DNA of 64,000 bases. Origin: Rhizophagus irregularis (taxonomy: Eukaryota; Glomeromycota; Glomeromycetes; Glomerales; Glomeraceae). The stretch spans positions 1,302,001 through 1,366,000 of the forward strand of contig NC_089440.1 of NCBI RefSeq assembly GCF_026210795.1, given 5' to 3'. Position 1 is the first letter of the stretch. Each line of letters opens with the position of its first letter. The position numbers and the translations under genes are program-made. Under the pieces are notes generated by a model that was not told the DNA's origin, did not search any database, and saw nothing but the letters and a program-made list of their open reading frames with translations. Shown here piece after piece: positions 60,285-64,000 of this stretch.

Positions 60285-61250
60285 TTACATAAAGCTCTGC
60301 AAATACCAATCCAATCCAAATTCGTAAATACTATTATTTTTTGGAATATTTTGATAAATTAATTGTTCTTGCTGTTCATTTATAAGGGATTCAGAAAACT
60401 GATCATTAAAATCATTACAATTATTAAAATTTGTATATAATTGATTTAGTTGATTACAATCCAAATCATAATTAGACGCTTGATAATTAGGATATTCATT
60501 AAACTCGTTAAATCCTGAACATTCTAAATATTCTGAATGCTCTGAATGCTCTGAATGTTCCGAATGTTCTGAATGTTCTGAATGTTCCGAATTTTCTGAA
60601 TATTCTGAATTCTGGGAAGAAATCTCTGGAGAATTACATACATTTTCATGATCAGAAGTTGAAATAACTTCTTTCTCATGCTTTTTTGAGCTCTTTGAAT
60701 TATGTTCAATATTAGGAAAAGCGGGTACAAATTGATAAAATATATTTCCACGGTTGGCAGTAGGTTTAAATTTTGTAATAGATTGAATAGCATCAAATTT
60801 ATTTCCTTTATTTTTCATCGCCTTTCCCATTTTTCCACATTTATTTCGTTTACGAGTAGTATTATATTTAGAATTTTTCCACACAACTCTATAAGAAACG
60901 CAATCTTTACGTTTTTCGCTTAATTCAGTTTCTACGTCTTGTGAAATTTTACGATATGCATCTTTAACAAATTCTGTTTCATTCTTCCAGTGATTACTCA
61001 CTAATTTAGAGACTTCCGTCATTCTAAGGTTGTGATTCGTAAGGGATAAATGATCTAAAAAGGCTTTACGATAAATCAAAAATGCATTTGGACTTTTTGA
61101 TATAAATCTACAAGGTTTACGTTTATTTATAATATCTGAAGCACTAATAGTAGGTGGGAACGGAAGTGATAATAAAGGCGATTCCTTAGAAATTATAGAA
61201 GTAGTAGTTTGACATGACATTTTTGGTGATTCAATTTTTAAAAAATTCAT
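60285..61250 (-). CDS. HMG-box protein 8 (MATA-HMG type), 321 aa
   Basis: Putative HMG-box transcription factor. Seen: LSLPFPPTISASDIINKR (residues 27-44), HMG box about 52-115 (SPNAFLIYRKAFLDHL, LRMTEVSKLVSNHW, VKDAYRKISQDVETEL), a basic patch KNSKYNTTRKRNK (possible nuclear signal), an EHSEHSEHS run near residues 226-247 coded by a 9-bp repeat (60530-60610), and the ending FGLDWYLQSFM. Box and ending put it with genes 1, 2 and 5. Start: ATG at 61250 or the in-frame ATG at 61220 (MSCQTTTS); the first is used, the second is equally possible. Single exon, intact. Confidence 0.92.
   Translation of the reverse strand: MNFLKIESPKMSCQTTTSIISKESPLLSLPFPPTISASDIINKRKPCRFISKSPNAFLIYRKAFLDHLSLTNHNLRMTEVSKLVSNHWKNETEFVKDAYRKISQDVETELSEKRKDCVSYRVVWKNSKYNTTRKRNKCGKMGKAMKNKGNKFDAIQSITKFKPTANRGNIFYQFVPAFPNIEHNSKSSKKHEKEVISTSDHENVCNSPEISSQNSEYSENSEHSEHSEHSEHSEHSEHSEYLECSGFNEFNEYPNYQASNYDLDCNQLNQLYTNFNNCNDFNDQFSESLINEQQEQLIYQNIPKNNSIYEFGLDWYLQSFM
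60530..60610 (-). repeat. In-gene 9-bp repeat coding EHS/EYS units
   Basis: GAACATTCA/GAGCATTCA-type units on the minus strand, in frame in the tail of HMG gene 8, about nine copies with EYS variants at both ends. Confidence 0.85.
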
Positions 61251-64000
61251 AAAATTTAAAGAAAATGGACAAAAGTTATTAAAATTTAATAATTGGATAA
61301 GACAATGTTAAAAAACTTAAAAAAAAAAAATGTTTTAAGATTTTTTTTTTGATATAATGAATAAAAAAGTAAGAAGCGATAAGCTCAAAATAAAATGAAA
61401 AAACCGCTTCAGTGACTGGACTTTTATATCAAAAATTCTAAATAAAAATATCTGCTTTTGTCAATCATCATCACGCTTCTTTAACGTATGCAGGATTATG
61501 CGTAAAGAGATCATTATGAATTCACTTCGGATGTACAGGAAAGTTTATCAATTAAGATTTTCGTAATAGAAAAAAAGAAAATTCACAATCCATCAATTTT
61601 TGCATAATATTCACTTCAATCTATCCAAAATGAGCAAACAAAATTCTGTAATTAGAATTTGTGAATTATTGAGTTTATTTGCTATTTATTTATTTATTTA
61701 TTTATTTTGTTTTTATATTCAACCAACTTTCTTTCTTATTAAAAATAATATAAAGAAAAAAAAAACAACAATTCATTATTCTATTATTGAATCGAAAACT
61801 TTTGTTAACCGATAAATTGTTTTGATGTGTGTGCGTTGTTGATCTTAGGTACTTTAATATTGATCGTTTCAAATTTAGAAAATAAAAATATACTCCCGAA
61901 TTTAATGCAAGCAAAAACCACATTTTATTTTTTGTGAAACAAGAAGGTGCAAGTTATTTTTAAAATTCCTATATAAAGTGTTCAATAATTATGCATTGAA
62001 ACCGTTACCATTCGTCAGTGATGCACGTGATACATAAAGGATCAGCGGATGACGTCGATTATCAAAATAACAACATTGCATCATGCTCATTTCCATGCTT
62101 TTCATGCTTTTTTTTTTTTTGACTGTACACGTAATCTGTTTTCTTGAAAGAAGGTTGATGTAAAATTATGAAATAGTACATTTTTGGTTTGTCTCACTCT
62201 GATTGCGCTGATTGGCCATAAAAATCAATAAAAAAAAAAGAAAAAAAAAAGATCAAAATAAAGAAAATCATGAGTACAACGGAATCACAAAGCCGATATG
62301 TAAGTTTTAAGATTGTAAATTTTCAAAAAGAGAAAAAAAGAATGTAATTTATGCAAAGAATAAATTATTCACATAATATAATGTAATATTTTACTCCTTG
62401 ATTGATATTTATATTTCACACAATACGAAGATTATCAACTAAAAAACCTGAGTTGTTATGTTTTCCAAAATCGAAAACTAGTTTGTGTATAAAAAGAACC
62501 GTTATCATAAACAAATCTATCTTCCAATCAAGGGTCTATTACACATGATTAGTGACTTCGCGTATATATATTTTAACTGGATGAATGTAGCGCGTTACAT
62601 ATTTTTTTTTTACTTGAATCAAATACTTCATACATTGTTTAGATTTGTTTGGAATTTTAAATCTTTTCATAGAAATTCTAATTTAGGTTCCATTGACCAT
62701 TATTAAATCACCAGCCAAAATTAATTTATCTTTTTCTGTAACAAGTTCTTCTTCATTTGATTACATTCTATTTTTTTTTTTCTTTGTTTCTTTATATTAT
62801 TTGAGAAAGTTTCACAATGAGAAAATACTGATGAATATCATATGTAAAATAGTAGAAATTAAATTAAGGGTTTCACGTACAAACAAAATAAATCTTATAT
62901 ATATATATAATAATATATATATAATATATTTTTTTATATATGCTAGATAACATTTCAACGCGTTTATTTATTTTTGTTTAGTTATTTTTTATTTCCTTTT
63001 AATTTTATCACATATACAAATATATATCAAGTTATATATATTTGTTGATCATAGATTAGATCACAAAACTAAATTAACCAATATTCTTAATATACGTTTA
63101 TATGATGGCGTAAAGTTAATCGATAAAGTTGATGATACAGTCAATACATTTACTTTTTGAAGCCCAAATTAGTTTATCGGGATTCCCGAAATAACCATCA
63201 ATATAAATAATTTAAATTGTTCTTGTAACATTTTTTTATTTACGATTTCGCGTGTTTACAATTATTATATAAATATTTTTAAAAAAATGTATCATACAAG
63301 TTATTCAAGTTTTTTACATAATTATTCGTAACTCATTTAATCCTTTTAATTGGTAATAGTTTTATAGTTTTAGTCTAAGATAATATAATATACATTCAGA
63401 ACATTCCATGTAAGGAGTTCAATATGTCCGGCTTAAATCGTTTTAATAAAGTCCGTAAGTCCGTTAAAACAATACTAACGATAGATAAACAAATATCGCA
63501 ACATATTTATATGAATGATTCTAAAATTATTTTTTTTTAATGATGCGTAGTTATTTGTTTAAACCTTAAGTGCATAAATGCATAAATTAATAAATATAAA
63601 AAAATAAAACGAAAGGTACATAAAAAAAAAATAATAATATTTAATCCGCAGCTAAGATAATAATCAACCATGATCATGTGATACCCCAAACAAAAAAACT
63701 CGCGCTATTTTTTTTATCCCGTTCATAATTTTTTTTTTACTTACATATCTTAATTATTATAAAAAAAAAGCATAATTTTTTTTCTTATAAAATATGAAAT
63801 TGTGATTCTTAAATATTTTATATATATTTTTTTAATCATATTAAAATTGTACGTAAATGAATTATGTATTATTATGTTTATACTATCGTTTATATATTTA
63901 TATATAATTTTTTTTTTTATAGTGAAATTTATAATAAGATTAATGAAATTCGTTCCCTTGTTGACATGCCAAATTCCCGTTGCCATTATTAATACACGGA
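61251..64000. other. Intergenic, AT-rich, no gene seen
   Basis: 2.75 kb to the window end. Contains a (TTTA)n run (61684-61710), (TA)n-rich DNA at 62890-62940 and several A/T tracts. Open frames at 61600, 62485, 62693 and 63750 are Ile/Tyr/Phe/Asn-rich without features and were not called. The neighbouring gene beyond 64000 cannot be seen. Confidence 0.5.
61421..61428 (-). promoter_or_regulatory. TATA box candidate, HMG gene 8
   Basis: Minus strand GATATAAAAGTCCAGTCACT, about 175 bp upstream of ATG 61250, in a locally GC-richer stretch, as for genes 2, 6 and 7. Confidence 0.48.

Noticed and set aside
1-64000. A slime mould such as Dictyostelium as source, given the AT-richness and Asn/Gln repeats
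   Set aside because: MATA-type HMG proteins with this layout and Crinkler-type remnants fit Glomeromycota far better.

Overview
The window looks like nuclear DNA of a Glomeromycota (arbuscular mycorrhizal) fungus, most likely Rhizophagus or a close relative. The evidence is the very AT-rich genome with long A/T tracts, sparse genes with short GT-AG introns, decayed Crinkler-type genes, and above all a dispersed group of fungal MATA-type HMG-box genes, a family known to be greatly expanded in Rhizophagus. The organism is inferred from these features; no marker gene proves it.

Layout. (1) 1-7.4 kb: a graveyard of plus-strand effector-like genes with normal codon composition but many stops and frameshifts. 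It holds a PD-(D/E)XK nuclease plus protein-kinase remnant, a coiled-coil gene remnant, a Crinkler N-terminal (ubiquitin-like) remnant followed by the first half of a trypsin-like protease, a second Crinkler-like head, a 124-bp tandem duplication, and the second half of a trypsin-like protease carrying its GDSG serine motif. (2) 7.4-15.1 kb: an extremely AT-rich island of degraded transposable elements: several short terminal-inverted-repeat (TIR) elements, a 1.5-kb TIR element with internal tandem repeats, and the fossil of a MULE/FAR1-type transposase with a SWIM zinc finger. (3) 15.2-18.6 kb: two intact, divergently transcribed housekeeping genes, an RPA-interacting-protein homologue (3 exons, minus) and an MBOAT lysophospholipid acyltransferase (3 exons, plus). 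(4) 21-61.3 kb: eight intact single-exon HMG-box genes (five minus-strand genes plus one more minus and two plus; order - + - - + - - -), spaced 1.3-8.4 kb apart in gene-poor AT-rich DNA. (5) 61.3-64 kb: AT-rich DNA with no gene seen.

The HMG genes share one plan: a short N-terminus, a Phe-Pro-Pro block 15-20 residues before the HMG box, the HMG box with a conserved Pro-Asn-Ala-Phe/Tyr-Arg-Lys start, then a low-complexity tail that differs in every copy (polyQ, GYD, YD, EHS, SQTF, SPQH repeats). Four copies (21.1, 26.4, 41.2, 60.3 kb) also share a Leu-x-Trp-Tyr-Leu-type C-terminus, so they form a subgroup. This is a locally expanded family of putative mating-type-like transcription factors whose DNA-binding part is conserved while the tails diverge quickly.

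Spacers in the HMG region hold a telomere-like TTAGGG array inside a TIR-like element (47.4-47.8 kb), short TIR elements, a coding fossil at 48.4-48.7 kb, a dispersed repeat shared by 39.0 and 55.3 kb, and minisatellites. No tRNA, rRNA, CRISPR or virus gene was found.
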